Notes: generated by a model from the sequence alone, not told the origin. A DNA stretch of 64,000 nucleotides from Phorcus lineatus (GCA_921293015.1 OV121088.1:20807645-20871644); one strand, 5' to 3'; shown: positions 1 through 11,089, numbered from the stretch's first letter. Made by a program: numbers and translations.

Positions 1-772
1 CGAAGTTATGAGTCAGACAACTAACAATTCAATGCTTCGAGATCTGAACAAAATAAACCCGAAATCAAAACAAAAAAGTTAAAAAATTGTTGACACCTTC
101 AAGTTATTATGTATCTCACTACCAAATTTGATCAAAATTAGATGATTAGTTTACAACTTGTGAAACAGGATTTAACAGAGACCACAATTTGTGTCATTTT
201 TTCAAAATTGTAAATTATGACACACCTTCATGCAATTATGGATGTTCATACCAAATATTGATCATAATTAGATGATAAGTTTAGCTATGAGCCAGACTGG
301 ACTTTAGCCAGTTTTTACAGGGTCCCCATTTTTTGCCAAAATCACAAAAATATTTTCAAAATTCATAAACATGACACTTTTTCAACTTAGCATGCATGTT
401 CATACCAAATTTGATTGAAATTAGATGACAAGTTTAGAAGCTATGAGCCGGACGGGACTTGTTTACAGTTTTCTATCAAATTCATCACTTTTCCCCTAAA
501 ATCCCAAAATTTTAAACATATAACTGAATGTCCATGACAAATTTTAATTCAAATAGTTGATTAGTTACAAAGTTATGACTAATAATGACACATCATAACA
601 TATATCTCAATTTCTATGACAAATTTCAATAGTTACATAGTTCTGAGCTAGACACAATGTGTAACAGACGAACAAACAGACAGACAAACGATGCCCAATA
701 TAAACCCCCCCCTGGAGACAACATCTTCGTTGTTGCGAGGGATAACAACTTTGTTGTTGCGGGGGATATAAA
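1..772 (+). mobile_element. Pearl/Helitron-like non-autonomous element, copy A (left edge outside window)
   Basis: Degenerate tandem units of roughly 130-150 bp recur: the phrase 'accaaatttgatcaaaatta' or a variant is at about 120, 250 and 405. The array runs into a tract rich in 'acagacgaacaaacagacag' (664-690) and then a G/C hairpin-like end (about 697-772) with 'aaaccccccc' facing 'gcgggggatata'. This order (tandem core, GACA-rich tract, ccccc/ggggg end) recurs at 7840-8070, 1735-2476, 18629-19904 and 52637-53690. It matches what is known of mollusc pearl-type Helitron relatives. Short open frames here are not genes. Confidence 0.6.
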
Positions 773-873
773 GACACATTTCATAGCAACTTGCGTTTTC
801 TACTCTCAATCTAACACGGGAGAAAACAAAACAAAACAAAAACAATAGAAAAAAATGTGTATTCAAATCACAA

Positions 874-1345
874 ATGAATAAAAAAAATGTTATTTTGTGC
901 TTTTATAAGAAATTGTGCTTGCATAGATTGATAAATAGGGTCAAGTTATTATCCATCCCAATTCTTGTGAATAAACGTATTTGTACTTCCACTCTTGACT
1001 ATGACAAACATGCAGTCAATTACTACATAAATTACACCAGAAAAACATACAGGTGTAGGAATGATTTCTCCTGCAAAAGTTGCAAGGTAGTCTACTTGCT
1101 GACCTGCAATAAATGTGGTTAACAATACATAGGTGGAACCAAAAGACACTTTGGTACACGTTTGAAGGAACACTTGCTGCCATACAACACAAGCCAGATA
1201 AACCAGTAGCCTTGCATTTTAATGGCAAGGGACATTCCACACAGAATCTCCATTTCAAAATAATTTACCAGTTCAACTCTGACCATGACATAATACAAAC
1301 CACTATCAAACATATATCAGCAGAATTACACAGGATCTTGAGCTG
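874..1345 (+). pseudogene. Penelope-like retroelement 3' remnant (GIY-YIG endonuclease region)
   Basis: The + strand encodes a Cys-rich stretch ending in VYLLTCNKCG (to 1119). A stop codon follows, then QYIGGTKRHFGTRLKEH in the same frame (from 1123). After a frameshift near 1195 comes ALHFNGKGHSTQNLHFKII (about 1212-1270). A Cys-rich lead, an xYIG motif, R-x3-H and a later H-F-x-x-x-G-H are the signature of the GIY-YIG endonuclease at the C-terminus of Penelope-like elements. The first Tyr of GIY-YIG is represented by VYLL. No reverse transcriptase is seen upstream, so this is a 5'-truncated copy. One in-frame stop and at least one frameshift make it non-functional. Confidence 0.65.
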
Positions 1346-1734
1346 AAGACAATAACTCCTTACGGTATTAATGATATAAGATTCAGCCCTGCTCTTATAT
1401 CCCCCTCTCTTCTCCCTCCAAGCCTAATGATCAAGCTTATTTTAGACATACCCTTACCTTTACATAACTATAATTTATATTTTTATAACAACTTTATTCT
1501 AAAATTAACTCTATGTTTTATCTTACCTGCTTAGCATTGGTATCTGGCAAAGCATAGGATCATTGGGAAAATGATGACTGCTGAGAATGAATATTTTAGG
1601 GCTCACATTCGGTTAAGTATTTTTGCATTAACGCAAATGCATTTAGATTTGATTGCAAGATAGTAATAGACCAAAATTTTTAATTTGACGCTTCATATTT
1701 CATAATTGTGTTTACTAAAAAATGTTAAATGTGT

Positions 1735-2476
1735 TCCCATTGGAGCAACCGATCTGTTAATGCTACAAGTCCAAATGCGCAATCAAGGGCCATAAGTCTG
1801 TCAAAAATAATATTTCGGAAATGGCTTTCGAACTCAATCAAGAGCATCAAGAGGTGTGTCCAAAACCAAAATTTCATTCACCTATGTGTGATACTGTCTG
1901 AGAAAACTTGTCCCCATTGAAGCATCAGACCTGTTAATCGCACCAAGTCCAATTTCAGAAGCAACGGCCATAAAATAAGATTTTGGAAATGCCTTTCGAA
2001 CTTGATCAAGAGTATCATCAGGTGTATCCAAAACCAAAATGTCATTCCTCCAGGTGTAATAGTTTCTGAGAAAATCTATTCCCATTAGAGCAACAGATCT
2101 GTTAATCACTCCAAGTCCATTTGAGCAATCAAGGGCCATAACTCTTTAAAAAATAAAATTTCGGAAATGGCTTTTTAACTCGATCAAGAGTATCATCAGG
2201 TGTATCCATAATCAAAATTTCACTCCTCTAGGTGTAATAGTTTCTGAAAAAATCTGTCCCCATTGTACACCATATTACTATGTCCAAAAAATGACATTTC
2301 TATAGAAGTGACGAAAAAAAATTTGTTCGAAAATTCAAAAGTTCTCCAAACTGTAGACAAGGTTATGGTTAAGAAGTGTCCAAAGTTTGGTTGATCTAGA
2401 CCTAATGGTTTTTGAGTAAATTGAGTAAAAAAGGATAGACGGATGGAATGACAGCTATATGACCGGGGGTATAATA
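1735..2476 (+). mobile_element. Pearl/Helitron-like non-autonomous element, copy B
   Basis: Four or five imperfect units of about 170 bp each contain 'ggagcaaccgatctgttaat' or a variant, then 'caatcaagggccataa' and 'atggctttcgaactc'. The copy ends at 2440-2476 with 'agacggatggaatgacagct', then 'atatgaccgggggtataata'. The same core and end recur at 52637-53690, so the two are copies of one family. The small minus-strand frames at 1882-2139 and 2220-2525 are by-products of the array. Confidence 0.65.
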
Positions 2477-2984
2477 AATTCATAGAAGTGAGTATTGGTA
2501 CACCCCTGAAGACATCATCGTTCATGTCATTAGAGACAGGCCATCAACAGTTTACAGACATAAACAACCCTTCCCGATCATTTACTTGAGATTTACAGCC
2601 TGTAGAACTCAGGTACCCTCCTGTAATCATGGAAAGTAATTTATATCTTTGTTTAGAATCACATAACCTTATGTAATATATTGTGAAATAAAAAGTGATG
2701 AATTAGCTTCATTTCCATATATAATTTGCCTATGTGCACTCAGTAATTTAATGATTTTATTAAGTTTGAAATATAGACTATTTTCAGATAATTGTAAAAT
2801 TTAATCTAGGCATATTTTTGTAATAATTTTTATATCAACATCAAGAGGAACTATTCATCTTCAGTTTTGTATTAATATCACGATCTCAGAATTAATGGAA
2901 TTACAGCGCCCGAATTAAAAATAAGTTTACTTAGGTTAAAGAAACCATTCTTGAGGTGATAGAAATATCATCCATTTGTTATAT

Positions 2985-3165
2985 GGGATTGCCGATTAGT
3001 TATGTATACAACAAAATTTCTGGAATTTGCCATGTAATGGTTGCGTCTTGCTTTGCTGGAAAATTCAGCAACCGGTTCTAATTACGCATTAATGGCAGCA
3101 AAGTTGGCCACGGGGGCAAATCTAGTCAAATAAATATTCAGCAATGTAACAGTTGATTCAGCAAA
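2985..3165 (+). repeat. Dispersed repeat family R, copy 1
   Basis: This copy shares phrases with 8335-8795, 46540-47660 and 55680-56165: 'ggattgccgattag', 'gctggaaaattcagcaac', 'ggcagcaaagttggccacgg' and the end 'agtcaaataaatattcagca'. There is no coding capacity. The class is unknown. It may be a non-autonomous DNA element, but I could not define its termini. Confidence 0.45.
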
Positions 3166-3324
3166 CACACCAATCAAAACCATATCATTACAATACAGTA
3201 AACTCTTTATTACATTAAAGTACAAGTACAGAGGGACAGACAGAGGGACAGGTGGACTGATGAACAGAGGACACCATGCAACGACATCAGACCATTAGGC
3301 CTATTAAAAAAAATTATATACCAT

Positions 3325-3415
3325 ATATTACTGTGTATAAGTCGAGTTTTTGCAGATATTGAGGGGTCAATGAGGGGGGTCGACTTATATACGAGGTATA
3401 TGTTTTAGACCTAAA
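3325..3415. repeat. Short inverted-repeat remnant (tataagtcga / tcgacttata)
   Basis: 'tactgtgtataagtcgag' near 3330 faces 'ggtcgacttatatacgag' near 3378, forming imperfect inverted arms about 35 bp apart. Arms of this kind are common at the ends of small DNA transposons. No transposase or clear target duplication is visible. Confidence 0.35.
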
Positions 3416-3587
3416 ATTTCTGAGGTCGAGTGACGATCTGCAGGCCGAAGGAGACAAACAGACGAGATTAAAATCGGAAGCCACAATGTCAACTCATTGT
3501 CAAAATAATGAAATAAAATTACTTAATAGATCTTATTAGGGGTAATAGATCTTGTTCCATAGCTAATGAGCACATATGAGCACATAC

Positions 3588-3763
3588 TTCTGGCGCATAT
3601 GTTTCTTTGTCTCAATCTTCTCCATGATGATCTGCTCCTGCTTGGTGCGGCTGCGCTGGATGTGCTGGTTCAGGTGTTGCATCTGGTTGTGGTGCTGTTG
3701 CAGCAGCTGCTCTGTGTAGCTGCGCGGCAACTCGCCCTCTGTCATCCGCTCCTCCAGCTGGTC
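3588..3763 (-). CDS. Coiled-coil protein, exon 15 (most C-terminal exon seen)
   Basis: The exon encodes about 58 residues, from DQLEERMTEGELPRSY through QLLQQHHNQMQHLNQH to KKHMRQK, strongly predicted to be alpha-helical coiled coil. On the minus strand the acceptor is tttggtag/GAC and the donor is CAGAA/gtatgt. It enters in phase 0 from exon 14 and leaves in phase 2, so at least one more exon is expected below 3588. I could not identify it. If the donor is not used, the frame stops at 3563. The motif L-L-x-Q-H-H-x-Q-M also occurs in exon 8 (ILKQHHQQM) and, weaker, in exon 5 (ELLKQYQEEV), so the protein has internal repeats. Confidence 0.75.
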
Positions 3764-3952
3764 CTACCAAACAGTCAGGCCAACATTCGGAGTCACACAA
3801 TCAGGTCAAACAGTGGGTGAACAATGTGAATCAACGAGTTGGTTAAAAATGTGTGTCAAACAGTGAATCAAAAGTGGGGTCAAACGCAGTTGCTAAAACA
3901 AAGAAGTTGAAAGGTAAGGTCTAAGAATGGAGTCAAACATTCAAAAATAGAG

Positions 3953-5836
3953 CCATGGGCTCTGTAGCTCATCAGACTTTTGATAGAAATAGGTGTTTGG
4001 GTTTAGACCATGGGGTCATGGGCAGTGTATTCACAATCAAATTAAAAATGCCCATTGCCCATTTGGGGTCAAGGGGTCACCAAACCTACAATTCAGAATC
4101 CCCATTGTCCAAGGAGTCTACACACAACTATTAAGCTATCAAGACCTTTTGGAACTGGAGAAGAAGATGAAAGTAGGATTTTAAGGTTTTGACCCCTGTA
4201 ACCCCATTTGGGGTCAAGCGGTCACCAAACCTACAATTTAGGATCCCCAGTGTCCAAGGAGTCTTCACACAATTTTACAGCTCTCTAGACCTTTTGGAAC
4301 TAGGGAAAAAGATGAAATTAGGTTTTTTAGGTTTTGACCCCTGTGACCCCATTTGGGGTCAAGTGGTCACCAAACCTACAATTTAGGATCCCCAGTGTCC
4401 AAGGAGTCTTCACACAATTTTACAGCTCTCAAGACCTTTTGGAACTAGGGAAAAAGATGAAATTAGGTTTTTTAGGTTTTGACCCCTGTGACCCCATTTG
4501 GGGTCAAGTGGTCACCAAACCTACAATTTAGGATCCCCAGTGTCCAAGGAGTATACACACAATTTTTCAGCTCTCTAGACCATTTGGAACTAGGGAAAAA
4601 GATGAAATTAGTTTTTTTAGGTTTTGACCCCTGTGACCCCATTTGGGGTCAAGTGGTCACCAAACCTATAATTTAGAATCCCCGTTGGCCAAGGAGCTTC
4701 ACACAATTTTACAGCTCTCAAGACCTTTTGGAACTAGGGAAAAAGATGAAATTAGGTTTTTTAGGTTTTGACCCGTGACCCCATTTGGGGTCAAGTGGTC
4801 ACCAAACCTACAATTTAGGATCCCCAGTGTCCAAGGAGTCTACACACAATTTTTCAGCTCTCTAGACCATTTGGAACTAGGGAAAAAGATGAAATTAGGT
4901 TTTTTAGGTTTTGACCCCTGTGACCCCATTTGAAATCATGGGGTCACCAAACCTACAATTTAGAATCCCCATTGTCCAAGGAGTCTACACACAACTATTA
5001 AGCCATCAAGACCTTTTGGAACTAGGGAAAAAGATGAAATTAGGTTTTTTAGGTTTTGACCCCTGTGACCCCATTTGGGGTCAAGTGGTCACAAAACCTA
5101 TAATTTAGAATCCCCAGTGTCCAAGGAGTATACACACACCTTTTCAGCTCTTTAGACCTTTTGGAACTGGAGAAGAAGATGAAAGTAGGTTTTTCAGGTT
5201 TTGACCCCTGTGACCCCATTTGGGGTCAAGTGGTCACCAAACCTATAATTTAGAATGCCCGTTGGCCAAGGAGTCTACACACACCTTTTCAGCTCTCTAG
5301 ACCTTTTGGAACTAGGGAAAAAGATGAAATTAGGTTTTGACCCCTGTGACTCCATTTGGGGTCATGGGGTCACCAAACCTACAATTTAGAATCCCCTTTG
5401 GCCAAGGAGTCTACACACAACTATTCAGCTCTCTGGACCTTTTGGAACTGGAGAAGAAGATGAAAATAGGTTTTTCATGTTTTGACCCCTCTGACCTCAT
5501 TTGGGGTCATGGGGTCACAAAATCTACAATTTAGAATCTCCAGTGCCCAAGGAGTCTACACACAACTTTTCAGCTCTCTGGACCTTTTGGAACTGGAGAA
5601 GAAGATTAAAATAGATTTTTAAGGTTTTGACCCTTGTGACCCCATTTGGGGTCATGGGGTCACGAAATCTACAATTTAGAATCCCCATTTGCCAAGGAGT
5701 ATGCACATAAAATTTCAGCTCTCTAGAGTCATTGGTTCTGGAGAAGAAGTCGAAAAAGTGAAAAGTTTACGGATGGACGGACAGACGCCTTGCCATGCCA
5801 TAAGCCCATCGGGTCTTTCAGACCTGATGAGCTAAA
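3953..5836 (+). mobile_element. Helitron-like element with a 145-bp tandem core, copy 1
   Basis: The start is marked by the palindrome 'gagccatgggctc' (about 3951-3963) followed by 'tgtagctcatcag'. The core holds about 11 units of about 145 bp, each with 'ttgacccctgtgaccccatt', 'ggtcaccaaacctacaattt' and 'ccttttggaactagggaaaa'. The element ends with 'gatggacggacagacgcctt', a short hairpin 'ggtctttcagacc' (about 5811-5823) and 'tgatgagctaaaaa'. A 3' hairpin followed by CTAA fits the Helitron end rule (hairpin, then CTRR). Related copies lie at 31683-32418 and, inverted and truncated, at 54642-54840. The evenly spaced 65-residue frames every 145 bp are array artefacts. Confidence 0.65.
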
Positions 5837-6140
5837 AAGTGAAATTAAACAGCTTAAATATACTTCAAAATGTACTTGTTCAATGTACACAATTAAATTT
5901 CTGTTCTTTTGTTGATTGGTATTGTTATTGTTATTTATTTCACTTATTATTGAGAGGTATGAGTTCTTGGATCTTGTAAATCATGGGTTGTGACTTGCAG
6001 ATCTCTGGGATATGACTTTTACGTCCCCAGGATTTAACTTGTGTGCCCCTCAAAATTAATCACATTTATTGACACAACAATTATAACTGAAAAATCCTTG
6101 TTATGATTTTCTTAGTTGGCATGGCAAGAACCTGCTTTCC
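5837..6140. other. Intronic sequence, nothing recognised
   Basis: Unique-looking AT-rich DNA between exon 14 (6793) and exon 15 (3763) of the minus-strand gene. I see no coding, RNA or repeat signature. Confidence 0.5.
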
Positions 6141-6144
6141 TTCA

Positions 6145-6775
6145 TTCTTGGTGTTCCTTTAGTTACCATAGCAAAGGATAGCTAAAGAGAATCCTCATAG
6201 GGTGTTCCTTTAGTTACTATAGTGAAGGGCAGTGGGAGAGAAGCGTCACCTCTACTCCTTTAGTTACAATAGCGGTGAGAGAGACTCCTCACCTCTGCTC
6301 CTTTAGTTACAATAGCGAAGGGCAGTGAGAGAGACTCCTCACCTCTGCTCCTTTAGTTACAATAGCGAAGGGCAGTGAGAGAGACTCCTCACCTCTGCTC
6401 CTTTAGTTACAATAGCGAAGGGCAGTGAGAGAGACTCCTCACCTCTGCTCCTTTAGTTACAATAGCGAAGGGCAGTGAGAGAGACTCCTCACCTCTGCTC
6501 CTTTAGTTACAATAGCGAAGGGCAGTGAGAGAGACTCCTCACCTCTGCTCCTTTAGTTACAATAGCGAAGGGCAGTGAGAGAGACTCCTCACCTCTGCTC
6601 CTTTAGTTACAATAGCGAAGGGCAGTGAGAGAGACTCCTCACCTCTGCTCCTTTAGTTACAATAGCGAAGGGCAGTGAGAGAGACTCCTCACCTTTGCTC
6701 CTTTAGTTACAATAGCGAAGGGCAGTGAGAGAGACTCCTCACCTCTGCTTCTTTAGTTACAATAGCATTGGAAAG
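6145..6775. repeat. 50-bp minisatellite abutting exon 14
   Basis: About 11-12 units of 50 bp carry 'ctcctttagttacaatagcg' then 'aagggcagtgagagagactc'. Units between about 6300 and 6750 are nearly identical, and the outer ones (6150-6300, 6750-6775) are more diverged. On the minus strand each unit reads AAAGGAGCAGAG/GTGAGGA. This resembles the real exon 14 donor AAGGAGCTGCAG/GTGAGGA, which lies 18 bp away. The array therefore looks like an amplified copy of the exon-intron junction. Confidence 0.85.
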
Positions 6776-6792
6776 CAAGAGTGAATCCTCAC

Positions 6793-6855
6793 CTGCAGCT
6801 CCTTGAGTGTTTTGTCCTGCTTCCTCAAGATGGCTTGTCTTCGGGCCTGGCCCAC
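6793..6855 (-). CDS. Coiled-coil protein, exon 14
   Basis: A 63-bp exon encodes 21 residues, VGQARRQAILRKQ then DKTLKELQ, helical and charged. The acceptor is gttcatgcag/GTGGGC and the donor CTGCAG/gtgagg. It is phase 0 on both sides, joining exon 13 (ends in RLQ) and exon 15 (starts DQL). The donor is followed within 20 bp by the 50-bp minisatellite, which carries donor look-alikes in every unit. Confidence 0.75.
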
Positions 6856-7185
6856 CTGCATGAACATATATCCTCAGATACATACTCTACTCATAACTAT
6901 CTCTAGCAAAGATTCAGCACTTTTTCCTTCCAGTGATGCATTCATGCATATATGTTATGCAATTTAGGCATATTTTTGACTCTGTAAAGCTAGATTAAGA
7001 TGCAAAGATTCATTGTATATCCTCAGGAAAGATAATCACCAAACTAATTGAGAAACTAATGCAAATCGATGATAGACATCGAATTTAAACACTGTTATTG
7101 TAATCTCCACTACATGTGGGTTAAAAAGAAAATTCCAAAAACTTGTGGCAGGTGTAAAAGCTCAGCTAATGTCATGGTACAGTAC

Positions 7186-7332
7186 CTGCAAGCGACCAAT
7201 GAGCACTCCAATCTCCTGATCCTGTTGTCTTAGTGCTTCCTCAGTCTCGGCTGCCAGTTGCTGTTTGAGACTGTCTAAAGCTGCTTGCCGGGCTGCTGCC
7301 AACTTGCCCTCCTCTACTGCTAGCTCATTTGT
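7186..7332 (-). CDS. Coiled-coil protein, exon 13
   Basis: A 147-bp exon encodes 49 residues, starting TNELAVEEGKLAAARQ and ending IGVLIGRLQ, with Ala-rich heptads (AAARQAALDSLKQQLAAE). The acceptor is ttctcctccag/ACAAAT and the donor TTGCAG/gtactg. It is phase 0 on both sides. High helix propensity and regular hydrophobic a/d positions support a coiled coil. Confidence 0.8.
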
Positions 7333-7839
7333 CTGGAGGAGAACATAACAAAGGTCTTTAAAAATGTGCTCTCTTTCTGATATGTTGATTGGAATCAAAA
7401 CTGACATGATCTTCTCAGAAGTCTTTTATTTGCCATATATATCGTGCTTATAAAACACATAGAGTAGCAGCTGATTTGCTGTGAGAGTGATTAAATACTG
7501 TCAGGAAATATTGTGATGGTGGATAAACTTCAGGGAGTTTGAAAAGTTAACCCAATGCACCCAAAGTGCGGGCCATGGAATACGCAGGACAACATTACTT
7601 AAATATTAAGCCCCCTCTGAACCCTGAACTCCACACTTTTGTTTTAGGGTCATTCCAGTTCAGTGCTTGTAGACGTGTTGTGAATCTTGTTATGACATGA
7701 AATATCTATTTTTGCTAGTCAATCCCTTCACAAAATCCTTCATTTTTCCTATATATTCATTTCACAAAGCTGTCTACATCAAAATATCTAAACCTAACAA
7801 GTACTTCACCTAAAGAAAACATTAATAGAGTGAATTCAG

Positions 7840-8072
7840 TGGATTATTTACTTACTAAGCAGAAATTCATCACTTTCCGCCCCAAATCCCAAAATTTTTT
7901 AAAATTAGTTAATAATGACACATCATTACACATATCTGAATTACCATGACAAATTTCAATTGAAAAAGTTGATCAGTTACAAAGTTATGAGCTGAACACA
8001 ATGTATAACGGAAGGACGGACGGTGCCCATCATAATACCCCCACAACTTTGTTGTTGCGAGGTATAATAAAA
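7840..8072 (+). mobile_element. Pearl/Helitron-like end fragment, copy C
   Basis: About 200 bp match the right part of copy A (480-772): 'atcactttccgccccaaatc', 'aatgacacatcattacaca', 'gttacaaagttatgagct', 'ggaaggacggacggtgccc' and the end 'aactttgttgttgcgaggta'. The left part of the element is missing. Confidence 0.6.
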
Positions 8073-8334
8073 TGTCCATGCATAATTTACATTTTAGTAC
8101 ATACAGAATTATGAGATGTATAAAATCAGAAATAAAGACAATTTTCATAATTGGGAGAGTGGAATTAAAACTGAGTGAACACTGTTGACAACACGCTCTG
8201 AGCAGTTGAGTTTGCTCGGGGGGGTTAGTCTTGCCTATGACTATGGGGGTTGGAACTTTATCAGGCTATATCACCTTTTCAGGATTAACACCTTTCATTT
8301 CATTGGTCATATTCTCATAAAATTTATGTCACCA

Positions 8335-8795
8335 TAGAATTTGATAGATTGTCTTTATTTCCTTTTTATATGCTTTTCTAAAACTGGAAAGAAAAACAAT
8401 CTTTAGAAGGTTGTAGAAATTTATCTAAAGGCCTTGCTGTAATAACAACTTGTCTTTAGCTGTATATCATTTTGTGCATGTAAATATTTATGCTGTTAAG
8501 ACACCGAAAGTAAAGCGATCTTTCAATTAAACCAATCTAGATAGAAATAGATAGATAATCTTTCATTCAAACTGTCAAATTAGCATAAACTATTTTTTTG
8601 CACGACTCATTGATTAGATTTGTAAGTAAAGACCATTTAATGTAGTCCCTTGTGTACTCCAGTGCCATATGCTATCAGAACATTCTCCCTTCACTATGCT
8701 GGAAAATTAGGAATAATGGCAGCAATTAGAGATCTGGAAAATTAAGGCATGGGGAGTACAAATTGGTCAAGTTAATATTCAGTAAGTTGAGGGTA
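8335..8795 (+). repeat. Dispersed repeat family R, copy 2
   Basis: It contains 'aaaaacaatctttagaaggt', followed some 300 bp later by 'tatgctggaaaattaggaat', 'aatggcagcaattagaga' and 'ggtcaagttaatattcag'. The order of shared phrases is the same as in the copies at 46540-47660 and 55680-56165. Nothing coding is seen. Confidence 0.45.
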
Positions 8796-9208
8796 AAGGA
8801 CACATCAGGACTACAAGGACATATCAGAGATTGTGAACTAGGAGAGTAGCATAAGTTCTGAGGACCTGAATGGTCCAAGGGATGTCACTACCACAGACCC
8901 TCGGATCATCAAAAACAATTAAAAAGATAAAAATAAAATTTAAAAAACATCCCCTGAATCAAATTGTACCTCTGTTAATAGTATATGGAAAGGCTAGACA
9001 CTCCATACGCCCCCACCAGCTTTCTTGACCGAATGCTACAATAAATATGCACACAATCAATCTAAAATTCATGCAGACATGTTCTCATATGATTTGCCTT
9101 TCTACTCCAACTCACTTAAACAAATAAATATTTGGGGTTATTTAATGAGGACGGCCGAAAGACGATTTCCACGCCCAACTTAATGCTGATGGGACAAATG
9201 GCCGCCCG
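8796..9208. other. Intronic sequence, nothing recognised
   Basis: AT-rich intron between exons 12 and 13. No gene, RNA or repeat is recognised. Confidence 0.5.
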
Positions 9209-9350
9209 TCACCTTGACCCTACAGGGGGTGTGGCCGCAGCGAGAGATCTCATTAGTTGCAAGACGGAGAATTAACTGTTCCTTACTTTGCATCAAACCA
9301 ATAAGATCTCTCCCTGCGGCCACATCCCCCGTAGGGTGATGAACCATCAT
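9209..9350. repeat. Fold-back inverted repeat, about 45-bp arms
   Basis: The left arm (about 9209-9254) reads 'gtcaccttgaccctacaggg' then 'ggtgtggccgcagcgagaga'. The right arm (about 9300-9346) is its near-complement, with 'ctctccctgcggccacatcc' and 'cccgtagggtgatgaacc'. A spacer of about 45 bp would form the loop. This could be a MITE-like fold-back element or a conserved hairpin. No target duplication was identified. Confidence 0.55.
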
Positions 9351-9704
9351 TCAGCAAATAAAGTAGTAGAAAGTACAGAGAATTGAACACTCGCCTTGAG
9401 AATCTGAAAACTCAGCTAAGGAACAACACTTAAGTTCCTAGATCAGCCAGAAGACTCCTGAAGTTAGACTAAAATACCTGTATATTTGTATTCTGATTTG
9501 TCAGTTTTATCTAAGAAAGTCCTGAACAGTCCCTCTATCATTAGTATGTCTTTAGCTATGGACTAGAGGAGTGCTGTCACAAGTGTTCACAAGATCTTGT
9601 TCAGCAAGATTGAGCTTGGAATTTTTATGGGCAAATCCATTAGAGCAAAAGGTAGCTTATCTGCATGTGTATTTCTACCGAAGTCAAACGGGGGGTAAAA
9701 AACT

Positions 9705-10085
9705 GAGGAGAGTGAAGTGCTGTGAGAGAGGTGAAGTACTGTGAGAGGGGTAAAGTACTGTGAGAGGGGTGAAGTACTGTGAGAGGGGTGAAGTACTGTG
9801 AGGGGGTGAAGTACTGTGAGAGAGGTGAAGTACTGTGAGAGGGGTGAAGTACTGTGAGAGGGGTGAAGTACTGTGAGGGGGTGAAGTACTGTGAGGGGGG
9901 TGAAGTACTGTGAGGGGGTGAAGCACTGTGAGAGGGGTGAAGTACGGTGAGGGGGGTGAAGTACTCTGAGGGGGGTGAAGTACTGTGAGGGGTGAACTAC
10001 TGTGATGAGGTGAAGTACTGTGAGAGGGGTGAACTACTGTGATGGGATTAAGTACTGTGAGGGGGTGAAGTACTGTGTGACATTG
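9705..10085. repeat. About 19-bp minisatellite beside exon 12
   Basis: About 20 units of 'gtgaagtactgtgagaggg' with length variation (17-21 bp, variable G run). It ends about 15 bp from the exon 12 donor at 10097/10098. Open frames across it are compositional artefacts that also run into exon 12. Confidence 0.85.
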
Positions 10086-10097
10086 ATGGGTTCTCAC

Positions 10098-10221
10098 CAG
10101 CTGCTTTTCCAACTTTTCCTGTTCTTTTTGCTTCATTTGCTGTTGATTTGCCCTGATCTCCGATTGTCTCATTCGCACTGCCTCCACTTGTGCCCGACGT
10201 GCACTCAGCTTCACCTCAAGG
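10098..10221 (-). CDS. Coiled-coil protein, exon 12
   Basis: A 124-bp exon encodes about 41 residues: LEVKLSARRAQVEAVRMRQ, then SEIRANQQQMKQKEQEK and LEKQL. The acceptor is gttggttgcag/CCTTGAG and the donor CAGCTG/gtgaga. It enters with one base completing the last codon of exon 11 (phase 2) and leaves in phase 0 into exon 13. The K-L-x-x-R-R motif recurs in exon 5 (RLAKRR) and exon 6 (KLQQRR). Confidence 0.8.
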
Positions 10222-11089
10222 CTGCAACCAACATGTTGTCTTGTACCTTGTTATGATGATTTAGCATTTATACTTATACAACATTAAGCTGAAACACAAA
10301 TTGTTACACAGTGTTCTTTTTGCGTAAAAACAGATGTTATCTGATATTGATACTGACTATAGAAACACAACTTAGCAGACCCCAGATGACACCTGTGATA
10401 CAGATGAACAGATTGTAGCTTGGGATGTGCTGTAGACGTGAGAGTGACAGTTGACCAGAAGGACTTGAGGGACCAAATAAGGTGAGACATCAATTGATGT
10501 ACACTCCCACTTCAACTTCCACAATCCTCAAAATCTATCTTCCACTAAACACCATATATCGTTGTTTTTATTCAATATAACTAACTTTCAAACTTCATCA
10601 CAAAACTGTTGCCAAGAACTGTCTGTAATCGATATAGATTTTATCAATAAATGCTGAAGATTTAAATCACATTTAGTTAAGGATGTACCTTTTTCACTGA
10701 ACTTTACGCTTCAAGTCTAAGTCCAAACTGGCGCCATGGAAATAGAAAAACAGGGCATATGCTCTGTAAAGCTCTTCATGATTGCTTAAAGATTGCTTTG
10801 AAAGTTGACGACTGAAATTTTAAAAACATTGAATGGTTCTCTGGGCATATCACAATCCCTTTCATGAACTATGAAGTAGTCAGAGTTGTTGGTGGATGCC
10901 ATCTATATAGCCCGAAAACAAATAATAACAAATTCCATGAAATGGTTCTAAGGATTTTTAGATTATTTTCAAGTTCTTTAATTGACAAATGTTGAGCTGC
11001 AAGAGAGAAACAAGTTTTGACAGGTACTAAAATCTTAAATTGGTACTTATTAAAGCAGAATGGTATTATAAACTAGATAAATGACACCT
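10222..11089. other. Start of the 23.6-kb intron, nothing recognised
   Basis: AT-rich intronic DNA immediately upstream, in gene orientation, of exon 12. No repeat family, gene or RNA is recognised. Confidence 0.5.

Noticed and set aside
4189-5534. Series of 65-residue plus-strand frames every 145 bp
   Set aside because: Each is the same tandem unit of a Helitron-like element read in turn. There is no coding signal beyond the period.
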